Source of the DNA: Nonomuraea gerenzanensis
GTDB lineage: Bacteria > Actinomycetota > Actinomycetes > Streptosporangiales > Streptosporangiaceae
DNA: 64,000 nt
Direction: 5' to 3'
NCBI RefSeq assembly: GCF_020215645.1
Contig: NZ_CP084058.1
Span: 62,001-126,000, forward strand
The notes under the pieces are model-generated. The model had not been told where the DNA came from and ran no database searches. It saw only the letters and a program-made list of their open reading frames with translations. This document shows, piece after piece, positions 54,892-63,629 of this stretch. Both the position numbers and the translations under genes were made by a program. The first letter of the stretch is position 1; the number at the start of each line of letters is the position of its first letter.

Positions 54892-55460
54892 CGCGCGTGC
54901 TGGTCGTGGACAACCACGACAGCTTCGTCCACACGATCGTGCAGTACCTGCGCGTGCTCGGTGCCGACTGCGACGTGCGGCCGCGCGACGAGGTCCGCGT
55001 GCACGACGCCGACGGCTTCGACGGCGTGCTCATCAGCCCGGGCCCCGGCACCCCCGAGGCGGCCGGCGTGAGCGTCCCCCTGGTCCACCACGCGGCCGAG
55101 AGCGACAAGCCGCTGCTCGGCGTCTGCCTCGGCCACCAGGCCATCGCCGTGGCCTACGGCGCCACCGTGACCCGCGCGCCCGACCTCTTCCACGGGCAGA
55201 CCAGCGCCATCACGCACGACGGCAAGGGCGTGTTCGAGACCCTGCCCTCACCCGTCCGCATGACGCGCTACCACTCGCTGGCCGTGCTGCCCGAGACCGT
55301 GCCCGCCGTGCTCGACGTGACCGCCCGCACGCAGGACGGCGTCATCATGGGGCTGCGGCACCGCCGGGCGCCCATCGAGGGCATCCAGTTCCACCCCGAG
55401 TCCGTGCTGTCGGAGCATGGTCATCGGCTGCTCGAAAATTGGCTGCGCGAAATCGTGTAA
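54888..55460 (+). CDS. pabA: Glutamine amidotransferase: anthranilate/aminodeoxychorismate synthase component II
   Basis: 190 residues. Class I glutaminase motifs are LISPGPGTPEAAG, the nucleophile in LLGVCLGHQAIA (C80), and the His-Glu pair in IEGIQFHPESVLSEHG. It releases ammonia from glutamine for component I to make anthranilate (tryptophan) or aminodeoxychorismate (folate). No component I gene is adjacent, so the specific pathway is open; pabA/trpG naming follows the conserved locus next to pknB. It is convergent with pknB, with two hairpins between. Confidence 0.9.
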   Translation: MTRVLVVDNHDSFVHTIVQYLRVLGADCDVRPRDEVRVHDADGFDGVLISPGPGTPEAAGVSVPLVHHAAESDKPLLGVCLGHQAIAVAYGATVTRAPDLFHGQTSAITHDGKGVFETLPSPVRMTRYHSLAVLPETVPAVLDVTARTQDGVIMGLRHRRAPIEGIQFHPESVLSEHGHRLLENWLREIV

Positions 55461-55506
55461 CAAACGTCTCGCGTAGAGCGACGTACAAGTGAGCGTCCCC
55501 GCCGTT

Positions 55507-55525
55507 GCCCCCGAGCGGCGGGGGC
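55507..55525. terminator. Hairpin after pabA/trpG
   Basis: GCCCCC-GAGCGGC-GGGGGC, followed by GTTCTTCGTT. It lies 46 bp after the stop codon and is a probable terminator for the sortase-pabA/trpG operon. Confidence 0.65.
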
Positions 55526-55573
55526 GTTCTTCGTTGTCCCCGGACATCGAACGGGCTGTCACCGGACATGCGG

Positions 55574-55599
55574 AAGGGCCGCCCCGGAGGGCGGCCCTT
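55574..55599. terminator. Bidirectional hairpin between pabA/trpG and pknB
   Basis: AAGGGCCGCCC-CGGA-GGGCGGCCCTT: an 11-bp perfect stem with a tetraloop, with A's and T's at its base on both strands. It lies 19 bp from the pknB stop and fits termination of both convergent units. Confidence 0.85.
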
Positions 55600-55617
55600 C
55601 GCCGTGCTCACCCGACC

Positions 55618-57483
55618 TCAGCCGCCGAAGCCGCCGCCGAGGCCGTCGTCGCCGATCGGGTTGTCCTCGGTCGGCTCGTCGGACGGGATGTCCTCGGTGG
55701 GCTCGTCGGACGGGAAGTCGTCGCTCGGCTGCTCCGTCGGCAACCCGTCGGTCGGCTGCTCCGCCGGGCCGGTGGACACCACGATCGTGATGGTCGTGCC
55801 CGCGGTGAACTTCTCGCCCTCGCCGGGGTTCTGCTGCACCACGGTGCCCTCGGGCGCCGGGTCGGCCTGCCGGACCACCTTGGCCTTGAAGCCGGCCCCG
55901 GTGAGCGCGGACTTGGCGTCATCCTCGGTGAGGCCGATCACGCTGGGCACCTCGCTGAGCGCCTTCGGCACGAAGAGCGTGACGGAGCCGCCCTCCTCGA
56001 CCTCCGCGCCGGCCTTGGGATCGGTGGCGACGACCGTGCCCTGCGGCTTGCTGGAGTTACGCGTCTTGATGACGCCGTTGAGGCCCGCCTCGTCCAGCAT
56101 CTTCTCGGCGTCCTCCTGGGACAGGCCGATGAGACCGTCGGGCACCTTGACCTTCTTGGGGCCGCTGGACACGAACAGCTTGACCGCCGAGTCCTTCTCG
56201 ACCTTGGTGCCGGCCTTGGGGTCCGTGCGGATGACGGCGTCCTTCTCGACCTCGGTGCTCGCCTCCTGCACCACCTCGACCTTGAGCCCGAGCGTGGTGA
56301 GCTGCTCCTCGGCGTAGGAGCTCTCCTGCGAGGCCAGGTCGGGGATCGCCACCTGCGTGTCGGTCGGCGTGCCACCGCCGCCGCTGAACACCACGTAGCC
56401 GATGGTGATCATGCCGCCGATGATGAGCAGCGGGATGATGATCCACAGCGCCGTCTTGAGCGCGTTGCCGCCGCCGCCCGAGGCCCTGCGCCGCCCGCCG
56501 CGCCCGCCGCCCTCGTCGTACTCGTACGGCGGGACCGCGGTGGTGCGCTGCGTGGTCGGGCCCTGGGCCGCCTGGGTGGCGGTCATCATGCGCGTGCCCT
56601 GGTTGAAGCCGCCCGTCATGGCCATCGTCTGGGCGTCGACCGGCATGCCGGACATCGCGCGCTGGATGTCGGCCCGCATCTCGCCGGCGTTCTGGTAGCG
56701 GTGCGCCGGGTCCTTCGCCATGGCCTTGAGCACGATGGCGTCGGCCCACTGCGGGATCTCCGGGTCGATCTGGGACGGCGGGATGGGCTCCTCGCGCACG
56801 TGCTGGTAGGCGATCGCGACCGGGGAGTCGCCGGTGAACGGCGGCTGGCCGGTGAGCAGCTCGTACAGCACGCAGCCGGTGGAGTAGATGTCGCTGCGGG
56901 CGTCGACCCGCTCGCCGCGCGCCTGCTCCGGCGACAGGTACTGGGCCGTGCCGATCACCTGGGCCGTCTGCGTCATCGTGGCCGCGGAGTCGGCCATCGC
57001 GCGCGCGATGCCGAAGTCCATCACCTTGACGTCGCCGGCGCGCGTGATCATCACGTTGGCCGGCTTGATGTCGCGGTGCACGATGCCGCCGCGGTGGCTG
57101 TAGTCGAGCGCGCGCAGGATGCCGTCGACCAGCTCGGCCGCCCGCTCGGGCATCAGCCGCCGGTCCTGGCGCAGCAGGTCGCGCAGCGTCCGGCCGTCGA
57201 CGTACTCCATCACGATGTACGGCACGGGGGTGCCGTCGGTGACGTCCTCGCCGGTGTCGTAGACCGCGACGACGGCCGGGTGGTTCAGGGAGGCCGCCGA
57301 CTGCGCCTCACGGCGGAACCGGGCCTGGAAGGTGTGGTCGCGCGCCAGGTCGGAGCGGAGGGTCTTGATCGCGACTATGCGGTCCAGCCGGATGTCTCGG
57401 GCGCGATACACCTCGGCCATGCCGCCGCGCCCGACGACGCCGTCGAGCTCGTAGCGACCTCCGAGTAGCCGAGGCTGAGTCAT
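55618..57483 (-). CDS. pknB: Ser/Thr protein kinase PknB with PASTA domains
   Basis: 621 residues from ATG 57483 (a GTG three codons earlier is possible). The cytoplasmic kinase has GRGGMAEVYRA, VAIKTLR (K40), GGIVHRDIKPANVMIT, VMDFGIARAM and GTAQYLSPEQARGE. A membrane helix (about 360-385) is followed by three PASTA repeats (IPDLASQE, VPDGLIGLSQEDAEKML, VPSVIGLTEDDAKSAL) and an acidic tail with PSDEPTED repeats. M. tuberculosis PknB has four PASTA units. PASTA domains bind muropeptides or lipid II, so the kinase links wall state to growth and division. It is the last gene of the minus-strand cluster. Confidence 0.95.
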   Translation of the reverse strand: MTQPRLLGGRYELDGVVGRGGMAEVYRARDIRLDRIVAIKTLRSDLARDHTFQARFRREAQSAASLNHPAVVAVYDTGEDVTDGTPVPYIVMEYVDGRTLRDLLRQDRRLMPERAAELVDGILRALDYSHRGGIVHRDIKPANVMITRAGDVKVMDFGIARAMADSAATMTQTAQVIGTAQYLSPEQARGERVDARSDIYSTGCVLYELLTGQPPFTGDSPVAIAYQHVREEPIPPSQIDPEIPQWADAIVLKAMAKDPAHRYQNAGEMRADIQRAMSGMPVDAQTMAMTGGFNQGTRMMTATQAAQGPTTQRTTAVPPYEYDEGGGRGGRRRASGGGGNALKTALWIIIPLLIIGGMITIGYVVFSGGGGTPTDTQVAIPDLASQESSYAEEQLTTLGLKVEVVQEASTEVEKDAVIRTDPKAGTKVEKDSAVKLFVSSGPKKVKVPDGLIGLSQEDAEKMLDEAGLNGVIKTRNSSKPQGTVVATDPKAGAEVEEGGSVTLFVPKALSEVPSVIGLTEDDAKSALTGAGFKAKVVRQADPAPEGTVVQQNPGEGEKFTAGTTITIVVSTGPAEQPTDGLPTEQPSDDFPSDEPTEDIPSDEPTEDNPIGDDGLGGGFGG

Positions 57484-57566
57484 TTCCTGCACTGTCCCTT
57501 ACCGTTCATCTTGGGTACCGGCCTGCTCGGGGGGCCGCCGGTGTCCATCATCGACCCCATGGCGCA

Positions 57567-58937
57567 TCACGTCTCCTCCTTGGGCGGGTTCGTATCACCC
57601 GGGTCCGGCGAGGCGGTGGGTGTCGGAGTTGTCGGGGTAGTGGTGGGCGTCGGGGTCGTCGGGGTGGGCGTCGGCGTCCGGGTGGCGGTGGTGCGGGTCG
57701 GTTTCGGCGTCGGCTTCTTGGTGGGAGTAGCCGACTTGCTTACGGTAGCCGACGGCGAGGGTATAGGGTTCGTCGACTTCACCGGAACCACCGGGGGCCG
57801 CCGAGTCTTCGTCTTCGTCTTCGTCGGCCTGGCCCGCGGCTGGGTGGGCGTCGCCGTGACGGGCGGCTGCGACGGCTCCGCCACCTCGGGCGCCGTGCGC
57901 GGCTGGTCCCGGCTGGCGAACGTCACCGCCGTGAGCCCCACCGCGGCCACGCAGCCCGCCGTGGCGACCAGCGCCAGCGCCCTGGCTCCCCGGCGCCCGC
58001 GCGACGGCCGCTCCTGCACCGTGGTGGTCGTGGCCAGGTCGTCGGTGGCCCGCTCGTCCTCGGGGGCCGGCTCGCGGACGCGGAAGCCGCCGGGGTCGGT
58101 GAGCATGCTGAGCTCGGGGACGTGCTCGACGCCCGACAGCGACTCGCGCAGCACGTACGCCCGGTCGGCCACCTCCATCGCCGAGCCGGGCCGCTGCCCG
58201 GGCTCCTTGGCCAGCAGCGCCGTGACCAGCTCCCGCACCGGCGCGGGCACGTCCACGCCGAGCGGCGGCGGCTGCTCGTTGAGATGCTGCAGCGCGATCG
58301 CCACCTGGCTGTCGCCGCGGAACGGCGTGCGCCCCGTCAGGCACTCGTAGGCCACCACGCCCAGGGAGTACAGGTCCGTCGCGGGCGTGAGCGGGAAGCC
58401 CTGCGCCTGCTCGGGGCTGACGTACTGGGCCGTGCCCAGCACCGTGCCGGTCTGCGTCACCGGCGCCGCCTCCAGGGCCCGCGCGATGCCGAAGTCCGTC
58501 ACCTTGATGGTGCCCTCGGGGGTGACCAGCAGGTTGCCCGGCTTGATGTCGCGGTGGATGATGCCCGCCGAGTGGGCGGCGTGCAGCGCCCTGGCCGTCT
58601 GGTGCACCACGTCGAGCGCCACCTCGGGCCCGATGGCGCCGTTGCGCGCCAGGATGGCCGACAGCGGCTCGCCGTGCACCAGCTCCATGACGAGGTAGGC
58701 CAGGTCGCTCTGCTCGCCGTAGTCGAAGATCTGCGCCACCCCCGGGTCCGCCAGCGCGGCGGTCAGCCGCGCCTCGTTGCGGAACCGCTCGCGGAAGGTG
58801 GGATCGACGTAGATGTGGCTGCGCAGGATCTTCACCGCCACCTCGCGCCCGAGCAACTCATCACGGGCACGCCACACTTCTCCCATACCGCCCGTGGCGA
58901 TGCGGGAGACCAGTAGGTAGCGGTTACGGAGCCGCAT
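57567..58937 (-). CDS. pknA: Ser/Thr protein kinase PknA-like
   Basis: 456 residues from ATG 58937; a GTG directly after the pbpA stop (58958) would add seven. Kinase motifs are ATGGMGEVWRA, VAVKILR, GIIHRDIKPGNLLV, VTDFGIARAL and GTAQYVSPEQAQG. A membrane helix near 325-347 is followed by a Pro/Thr-rich external tail of about 100 residues (TPTPTPTTP..), likely a cell-wall-spanning or glycosylated stretch. There are no PASTA units. In actinobacteria PknA phosphorylates division and wall-synthesis proteins. The operon order pbpA-pknA-pknB is canonical. Confidence 0.92.
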   Translation of the reverse strand: MRLRNRYLLVSRIATGGMGEVWRARDELLGREVAVKILRSHIYVDPTFRERFRNEARLTAALADPGVAQIFDYGEQSDLAYLVMELVHGEPLSAILARNGAIGPEVALDVVHQTARALHAAHSAGIIHRDIKPGNLLVTPEGTIKVTDFGIARALEAAPVTQTGTVLGTAQYVSPEQAQGFPLTPATDLYSLGVVAYECLTGRTPFRGDSQVAIALQHLNEQPPPLGVDVPAPVRELVTALLAKEPGQRPGSAMEVADRAYVLRESLSGVEHVPELSMLTDPGGFRVREPAPEDERATDDLATTTTVQERPSRGRRGARALALVATAGCVAAVGLTAVTFASRDQPRTAPEVAEPSQPPVTATPTQPRARPTKTKTKTRRPPVVPVKSTNPIPSPSATVSKSATPTKKPTPKPTRTTATRTPTPTPTTPTPTTTPTTPTPTASPDPGDTNPPKEET

Positions 58938-58958
58938 GACCCAGCAGGTTACCGTCAC

Positions 58959-60422
58959 TCACTTGTTCAGCACCGCCTCCAGCACGGCCTTCGCGATCGG
59001 CGCGGCGGTGTGCCCACCGGTCGCCTCTGCCCCGACGTTGGCCGCGCCGGACTCGACGATGACCGCGAGGGCCACCTTCGGGTCCTCGGCGGGCGCGAAG
59101 GAGATGAACCAGGCGTGCGGCGGCGCGTTGGTGGCGGTCTCCGCGGTGCCTGTCTTACCCGCTACCTGGACGCCCGGGACCTGCGCCAGGTTGGCGGTGC
59201 CGTTGCTCACGACGCTCACCATCATCTCGCGCAGCTTGGCCGCCGTCTCGGAACTGACCGCATCCGTCTTCAGCGCTTCGGGGTCGGCTTCCTCGATCGT
59301 GTCGTTCTTGGCGTCCGTGATCTTGTTGACGAGGTACGGCTTCATCACCGTGCCGTCGTTGGCGATGCCCGCCGCGATCATGGCCATCTGCAGCGGCGTC
59401 ATCCGGTTGCTGTTCTGCCCGATCGAGGCCATGGCCAGCGCGGCCTTGTCGTAGTCCTTGCCGAAGTCGCTCTGCGCCGCGGCCATCGGCACCGACACCG
59501 GCGTGCCCATGCCGAACTTCTCCGTCTGCTCCTTCATCGCGTCGAAGCCCAGCTCCATGCCCATCGAGGCGAAGGGCGTGTTGCAGGACTTCTCCAGCGC
59601 GTAAACCAGCGTCACCCGGCCGCTGCCGCAGGCCGCGCCGCCGTAGTTGGGCAGGCTGATGTTGGTCTGGGGCAGCGGCAGCCGCTGCGGCGCCTCCACG
59701 GTCGTCTGCGGGCCGCGCGAGGAGTCGGCCTCCAGGTAGGCCGCCATGGTCACGACCTTGAACGTCGAGCCCGGCGGGTAGGTCTGCGAGATCGTGCGGT
59801 TGAGCAGCGGCTGGCTCTTGTCCTGGTCGAGCTCGTCGTACCGCTTGAAGACCTCGCTCTTGCTGGTGCCCGACAGCTCCGCCGGGTCGAACGTGGGCAG
59901 CGAGACCATGGCCAGGATCCCCCCGGTCTTCGGGTCCAGCGCGATCACGGCGCCGCGCTTGCCGCTGTTGCGCAGCGCGTCGTAGGCCGCCTTCTGGGCC
60001 TTCGGGTTGATCGTGAGGTCGACGCTGGCGCCCCTGGTCGGCTCGCCGGTGAACAGGTCGATGCTGCGCCGCAGCAGCAGGTCGGCGCTGGAGCCGTCGA
60101 GCAGGGCGTTCTCGCTGCGCTCGATCGCGCTCTCGCTCTCGGGCGAGAAGTAGCCCGTGACGTGCGCGTACAGCTTGCCGTCGGTGTACTTCCTGACGAA
60201 CTTGAAGTCGCTGTCCTTGGTCTCGACGGACTGCGCGAGCACCTTGCCGCCGGCCGTGATGCGGCCGCGCTCGATGGCGTAGCGGTCGTAGTAGTTGCGG
60301 GTGTTGCGCGCGTCCGTCCGGTACTCCTCCGCCCGTACGGCCTGGAGGAAGTTCACGTTGACCATCAGGAGCGCGAACATGGCCAGGCAGGCCACGGCCA
60401 CGCGCTTCAGAGTGCCGTTCAT
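58959..60422 (-). CDS. pbpA: Penicillin-binding protein PbpA (transpeptidase)
   Basis: 487 residues. A short N-terminus and membrane anchor (about 8-28) are followed by a dimerisation part and the transpeptidase domain. Active-site motifs are S219-TFK222 in YPPGSTFKVV, S279-C-N281 in EKSCNTPF, and K423-TG in VAGKTGTAE. It cross-links peptidoglycan at the septum or growth zone together with the RodA/FtsW-type protein encoded just upstream; their genes overlap by four bases. Confidence 0.95.
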   Translation of the reverse strand: MNGTLKRVAVACLAMFALLMVNVNFLQAVRAEEYRTDARNTRNYYDRYAIERGRITAGGKVLAQSVETKDSDFKFVRKYTDGKLYAHVTGYFSPESESAIERSENALLDGSSADLLLRRSIDLFTGEPTRGASVDLTINPKAQKAAYDALRNSGKRGAVIALDPKTGGILAMVSLPTFDPAELSGTSKSEVFKRYDELDQDKSQPLLNRTISQTYPPGSTFKVVTMAAYLEADSSRGPQTTVEAPQRLPLPQTNISLPNYGGAACGSGRVTLVYALEKSCNTPFASMGMELGFDAMKEQTEKFGMGTPVSVPMAAAQSDFGKDYDKAALAMASIGQNSNRMTPLQMAMIAAGIANDGTVMKPYLVNKITDAKNDTIEEADPEALKTDAVSSETAAKLREMMVSVVSNGTANLAQVPGVQVAGKTGTAETATNAPPHAWFISFAPAEDPKVALAVIVESGAANVGAEATGGHTAAPIAKAVLEAVLNK

Positions 60423-61834
60423 CGCTGGAACACCTGCGTCAGTCCTTCGTTCTGGATCGCTTGAGGCGGGGGGCGTCTGGCGGCATCTGACGTTCGTACC
60501 AGCAGCGCGATAAGGATCCAGTTAGCCAGGAGGGCCGAGCCGCCCTGGGACATGAAGGGCGTCACCAGACCGGTCAGCGGGATGAGGTTGGTCACGCCTC
60601 CGACGATGATGAAGACCTGCCAGGCCAGGATGAACGACAGGCCGCCCGCCAGGAGCTTGGAGAAGGGGTCGCGGGCCGCCAGCGAGGTGCGCAGGCCGCG
60701 CTGGACGATCAGCGCGTAGATCATCAGGATCGCCATCAGCCCGGTCAGGCCGAGCTCCTCGCCCGCGGCGTTGAAGATGAAGTCGGAGAAGGCCAGCGGG
60801 ATCAGCTCGGGGTGGCCCTGGCCGAGCCCGGTGCCCAGGATGCCGCCGGCGCTCAGGCCGAACAGGCCCTGCATGCTCTGGTAGCTCTTGCTGCACATCG
60901 GGTCGCCCGGCGGGTCCTGGAGGCAGATGTCCGCGTTGCCGAAGTAGACCTCGTTGGTCGGGTCGAGCCAGGCGTCGAAGCGGGCGCCGACGTGGTCGAA
61001 CAGCTGCCCGGCCAGGAACGCGCCGCCGACGAACAGCAGGATGCCGATGAGCACCCACGACGTACGCTGGGTGGCGATGTAGAGCATCACCACGAAGCCG
61101 CCGAACAGCAGCAGCGACGAGCCCAGGTCCTTCTGCAGCACCAGCACGCCGATGGCGATCGCCCAGGTGATGAGCACCGGGCCGAGGTCGCGCACCCTGG
61201 GCAGGTCGATGAACAGCAGCCGGCGCCCGGCCAGCGCCAGCACGTCGCGCTTGGCGACCAGGTAGCCGGCGAAGAAGACGACCAGTGCGATCTTGGCGAA
61301 CTCGGCCGGCTGGATGGTCGCCGAGCCGAACCCGATCCAGATCTGCGCGCCGTTGATCTCCTTGCCCAGCCCGGGCACCAGCGGCGAGACGAGCAGTACC
61401 ACGCCGACCAGCCCGGCGGTGTACGTCAGCCGCTGCAACGCCCGGTGGTCACGCAGGACCAGCAGCGTCACGGCGAAGAGCACGACGCCGACCCCGGTCA
61501 TGACGATCTGGTTGGTCGCGGACGCGCCCTTCATGGGCGCGCTCTCCAGCCGGTAGATCACGACCAGGCCGATGCCGTTGACCAGCGTCACCAGCGGCAG
61601 GATCAGCGGGTCGGCCCAGGGGGCGAACTTGGCCAGCACCAGGTAGGCGGCCAGCATCAGGCCGCCCAGGCTCAGGCCGTAGGTCAGCATGCCGGCGGGC
61701 ACCTGGCCGTCGATCGCCAGACCCACGTTGGCGTACGCGCCCATGACGATCAGGACCGCGAGCGCGAGCATGATCAGCTGAGCCCCGCGCCGCTTGGCCG
61801 GCATCGGGACGGGGGAGACCGCGACTTCGCTCAT
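60419..61834 (-). CDS. rodA: RodA/FtsW-family peptidoglycan glycosyltransferase
   Basis: 471 residues with about 12 membrane helices (SEDS family). Diagnostic parts are the helix with VVIYRLE, LVVFFAGYLVAKRDV, VLVLQKDLGSSLLLFGGFVVMLYIATQR (the catalytic-region Asp), GLGQGHPELIPLAFSDFIFNAAGEELGLTGL and NLIPLTGLVTPFMSQGGSALLANWILIALLVRTS. It polymerises lipid II glycan strands and pairs with PbpA. It is preceded by the PstP phosphatase gene with adjacent stop and start. Confidence 0.94.
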   Translation of the reverse strand: MSEVAVSPVPMPAKRRGAQLIMLALAVLIVMGAYANVGLAIDGQVPAGMLTYGLSLGGLMLAAYLVLAKFAPWADPLILPLVTLVNGIGLVVIYRLESAPMKGASATNQIVMTGVGVVLFAVTLLVLRDHRALQRLTYTAGLVGVVLLVSPLVPGLGKEINGAQIWIGFGSATIQPAEFAKIALVVFFAGYLVAKRDVLALAGRRLLFIDLPRVRDLGPVLITWAIAIGVLVLQKDLGSSLLLFGGFVVMLYIATQRTSWVLIGILLFVGGAFLAGQLFDHVGARFDAWLDPTNEVYFGNADICLQDPPGDPMCSKSYQSMQGLFGLSAGGILGTGLGQGHPELIPLAFSDFIFNAAGEELGLTGLMAILMIYALIVQRGLRTSLAARDPFSKLLAGGLSFILAWQVFIIVGGVTNLIPLTGLVTPFMSQGGSALLANWILIALLVRTSDAARRPPPQAIQNEGLTQVFQR

Positions 61835-63145
61835 CTACTGCTGTTTCGTCTTGGTGGCGGTGGCCGACGCGGACGGCGTGGGGGTGGGGCTCGCCTCCGC
61901 GGTGGTCTCTTGCTCTTCCTTCGGCTCTGAGTCGGCGAACTTCAAGCTGTTGATCCTCGTTATGCCCTCGGCTTCGGTGGTGACGGGGATGCCGCTCCTG
62001 ATCAGCGCCTGGTCGGCCTCGGACAGCTTGGACAGCTGCTTGCCCGTGGGCTTGGAGACGTGGAAGAGCGGAAACGGCCCCAACTCCCTCTGGATCCCCT
62101 GGAACACGACCACTTCGTCGCCCCTAGCACCGACGAAGAACTGGTCCTGAGTCCACTGATATCCAAAGTAACCGCCGACGCCGACGGCGACGACACCGAT
62201 GCCGAACACGGTGACCAGCACGGGCCACACGCGACGACGCCTGCCCGACCGGCGGGACGCCTGGGGGACGTCCTGCTCGTCGAACTCGTCATCGGTGATC
62301 ACCGGCTGGGGTGCGGTCACCGCGTTGACTCGCCCCGGCGAGGTGTCCTGTGGACTACCGTGCAGCCGGCTCATGCCCGCGGCGCCGACGACGGCGGCCT
62401 CGACGGGCACCTGCTGCCCGTCGGTGATCTCGAGCACGTCGGCCAGCACGCAGGTGATGTTGTCGGGCCCGCCTCCTCTGTTCGCCAGGTCGATGAGCTG
62501 GCGGACGACCTCTTCCGGGTCGTCGATGTTGGTGAGCGTGGCGTGCAGCGTCTCGGCGCTCACCACGCCCGACAGGCCGTCGGAGCACAGGAGGTAGCGA
62601 TCGCCCACCTGCGCCTCGCGCAGCGTGAGGTCGGGATCGACCTCACCGCTGCCGTCGAGTGCGCGCAGCAGGATCGAGCGCTGCGGATGCGTGGCCGCCT
62701 CTTCCGGCGTGATGCGCCCGTCGTCGACGAGCTGCTGCACCAGCGTGTGGTCATGCGTGATCTGGTAGAGCTCCCCGCGCCTGAGCAGGTAGGCGCGCGA
62801 GTCGCCCACGTGCACCAGGGCGACCTGGGTGCCGTTCCAGAGCATGGCCGTCAGAGTCGTGCCCATGCCCTTGAGGCTGGGATCCCGCCCCACCATTTCG
62901 TGCAGCTTGCGGTTGGCGTCGCGTACCGCTGCCTCGATGGCGTTGAGCAGGTCACCCCCCTGTTGGGCCTCTTCCAGAGAGGCCATGGCGGCGATGGCGA
63001 CTGAGCTCGCCACCTCGCCGTGTGCGTGCCCGCCCATGCCGTCGGCGACAGCGAGCAGGCGGCCGCTAGCGTACGCCGAGTCCTCGTTCCCTTCGCGGAG
63101 GAGGCCGACGTCCGAGCGGGCGGCGTAGCGGAGTGCGATGGTCAT
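61835..63145 (-). CDS. pstP: PP2C-family Ser/Thr phosphatase PstP
   Basis: 436 residues. The catalytic domain (1-235) has AARSDVGLLREGNEDSAYAS, AVADGMGGHAHGEVAS, LVHVGDSRAYLLRRGEL, LCSDGLSGVVS and GGGPDNITCVLADV. A basic linker precedes one membrane helix (about 308-330) and an external Glu/Thr-rich tail. It reverses PknA and PknB phosphorylation and acts on wall-synthesis regulators. It overlaps fhaB by four bases at its start. Confidence 0.95.
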   Translation of the reverse strand: MTIALRYAARSDVGLLREGNEDSAYASGRLLAVADGMGGHAHGEVASSVAIAAMASLEEAQQGGDLLNAIEAAVRDANRKLHEMVGRDPSLKGMGTTLTAMLWNGTQVALVHVGDSRAYLLRRGELYQITHDHTLVQQLVDDGRITPEEAATHPQRSILLRALDGSGEVDPDLTLREAQVGDRYLLCSDGLSGVVSAETLHATLTNIDDPEEVVRQLIDLANRGGGPDNITCVLADVLEITDGQQVPVEAAVVGAAGMSRLHGSPQDTSPGRVNAVTAPQPVITDDEFDEQDVPQASRRSGRRRRVWPVLVTVFGIGVVAVGVGGYFGYQWTQDQFFVGARGDEVVVFQGIQRELGPFPLFHVSKPTGKQLSKLSEADQALIRSGIPVTTEAEGITRINSLKFADSEPKEEQETTAEASPTPTPSASATATKTKQQ

Positions 63146-63612
63146 TTGCGCAATTCAATGACTGTCTTGCCGACGCGGATCGGAACACCGAGCGGCACCG
63201 GGGTCGGGCGGGTGACTTTCGAGCGGTCGAGATACGTGCCGTTGGTGGACCCAAGATCTTCCACGATCCATTGACCGTCCTGAGGGAAGAGCCGGGCGTG
63301 CCGGCTGGAAGCGTAGTCGTCGGTGACTACCAGCGTGGCGTCATTGGCCCGGCCAATGGTGATGGGCGTCTCCGTGAGGTCGATGGTGGTGCCTTGGAGT
63401 GGGCCACCGGTGACGATGAGCTGGCGTGGCTCGCCCTTCTTGCTCTTGGGCTTGGCCACGGGTTTGGCCACTTTCGCGGTCTTACGTGCGCCCGCGGGAG
63501 CCGTGCGTGAGCCGAACAAGTCAGTCCGGATCACGCCGACTGCGGCAATGACGAAGAACCACAGCACCGCCAGGAAAGCGAGCCGGATCAGCAGCAGCGT
63601 GAGCTCGGACAT
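63142..63612 (-). CDS. fhaB: FHA-domain protein FhaB/FipA-like
   Basis: 156 residues. An N-terminal membrane helix (about 6-28) is followed by a basic linker and a C-terminal FHA domain (about 66-150) with ITIGRANDATLVVTDDYASSRHARLF and WIVEDLGSTNGTYLD. The domain reads phosphothreonines placed by PknA or PknB and recruits division proteins to the membrane. It sits between fhaA and pstP, the canonical order. Confidence 0.94.
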   Translation of the reverse strand: MSELTLLLIRLAFLAVLWFFVIAAVGVIRTDLFGSRTAPAGARKTAKVAKPVAKPKSKKGEPRQLIVTGGPLQGTTIDLTETPITIGRANDATLVVTDDYASSRHARLFPQDGQWIVEDLGSTNGTYLDRSKVTRPTPVPLGVPIRVGKTVIELRK

Positions 63613-63629
63613 GGACCGTCTGTCTACCC

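Noticed and set aside
55489..57468. Open frame of 659 codons opposite pknB
   Set aside because: Antisense shadow of a high-GC gene. It is His/Val/Gly-rich and lacks any domain, while the opposite strand encodes a complete kinase with PASTA units.
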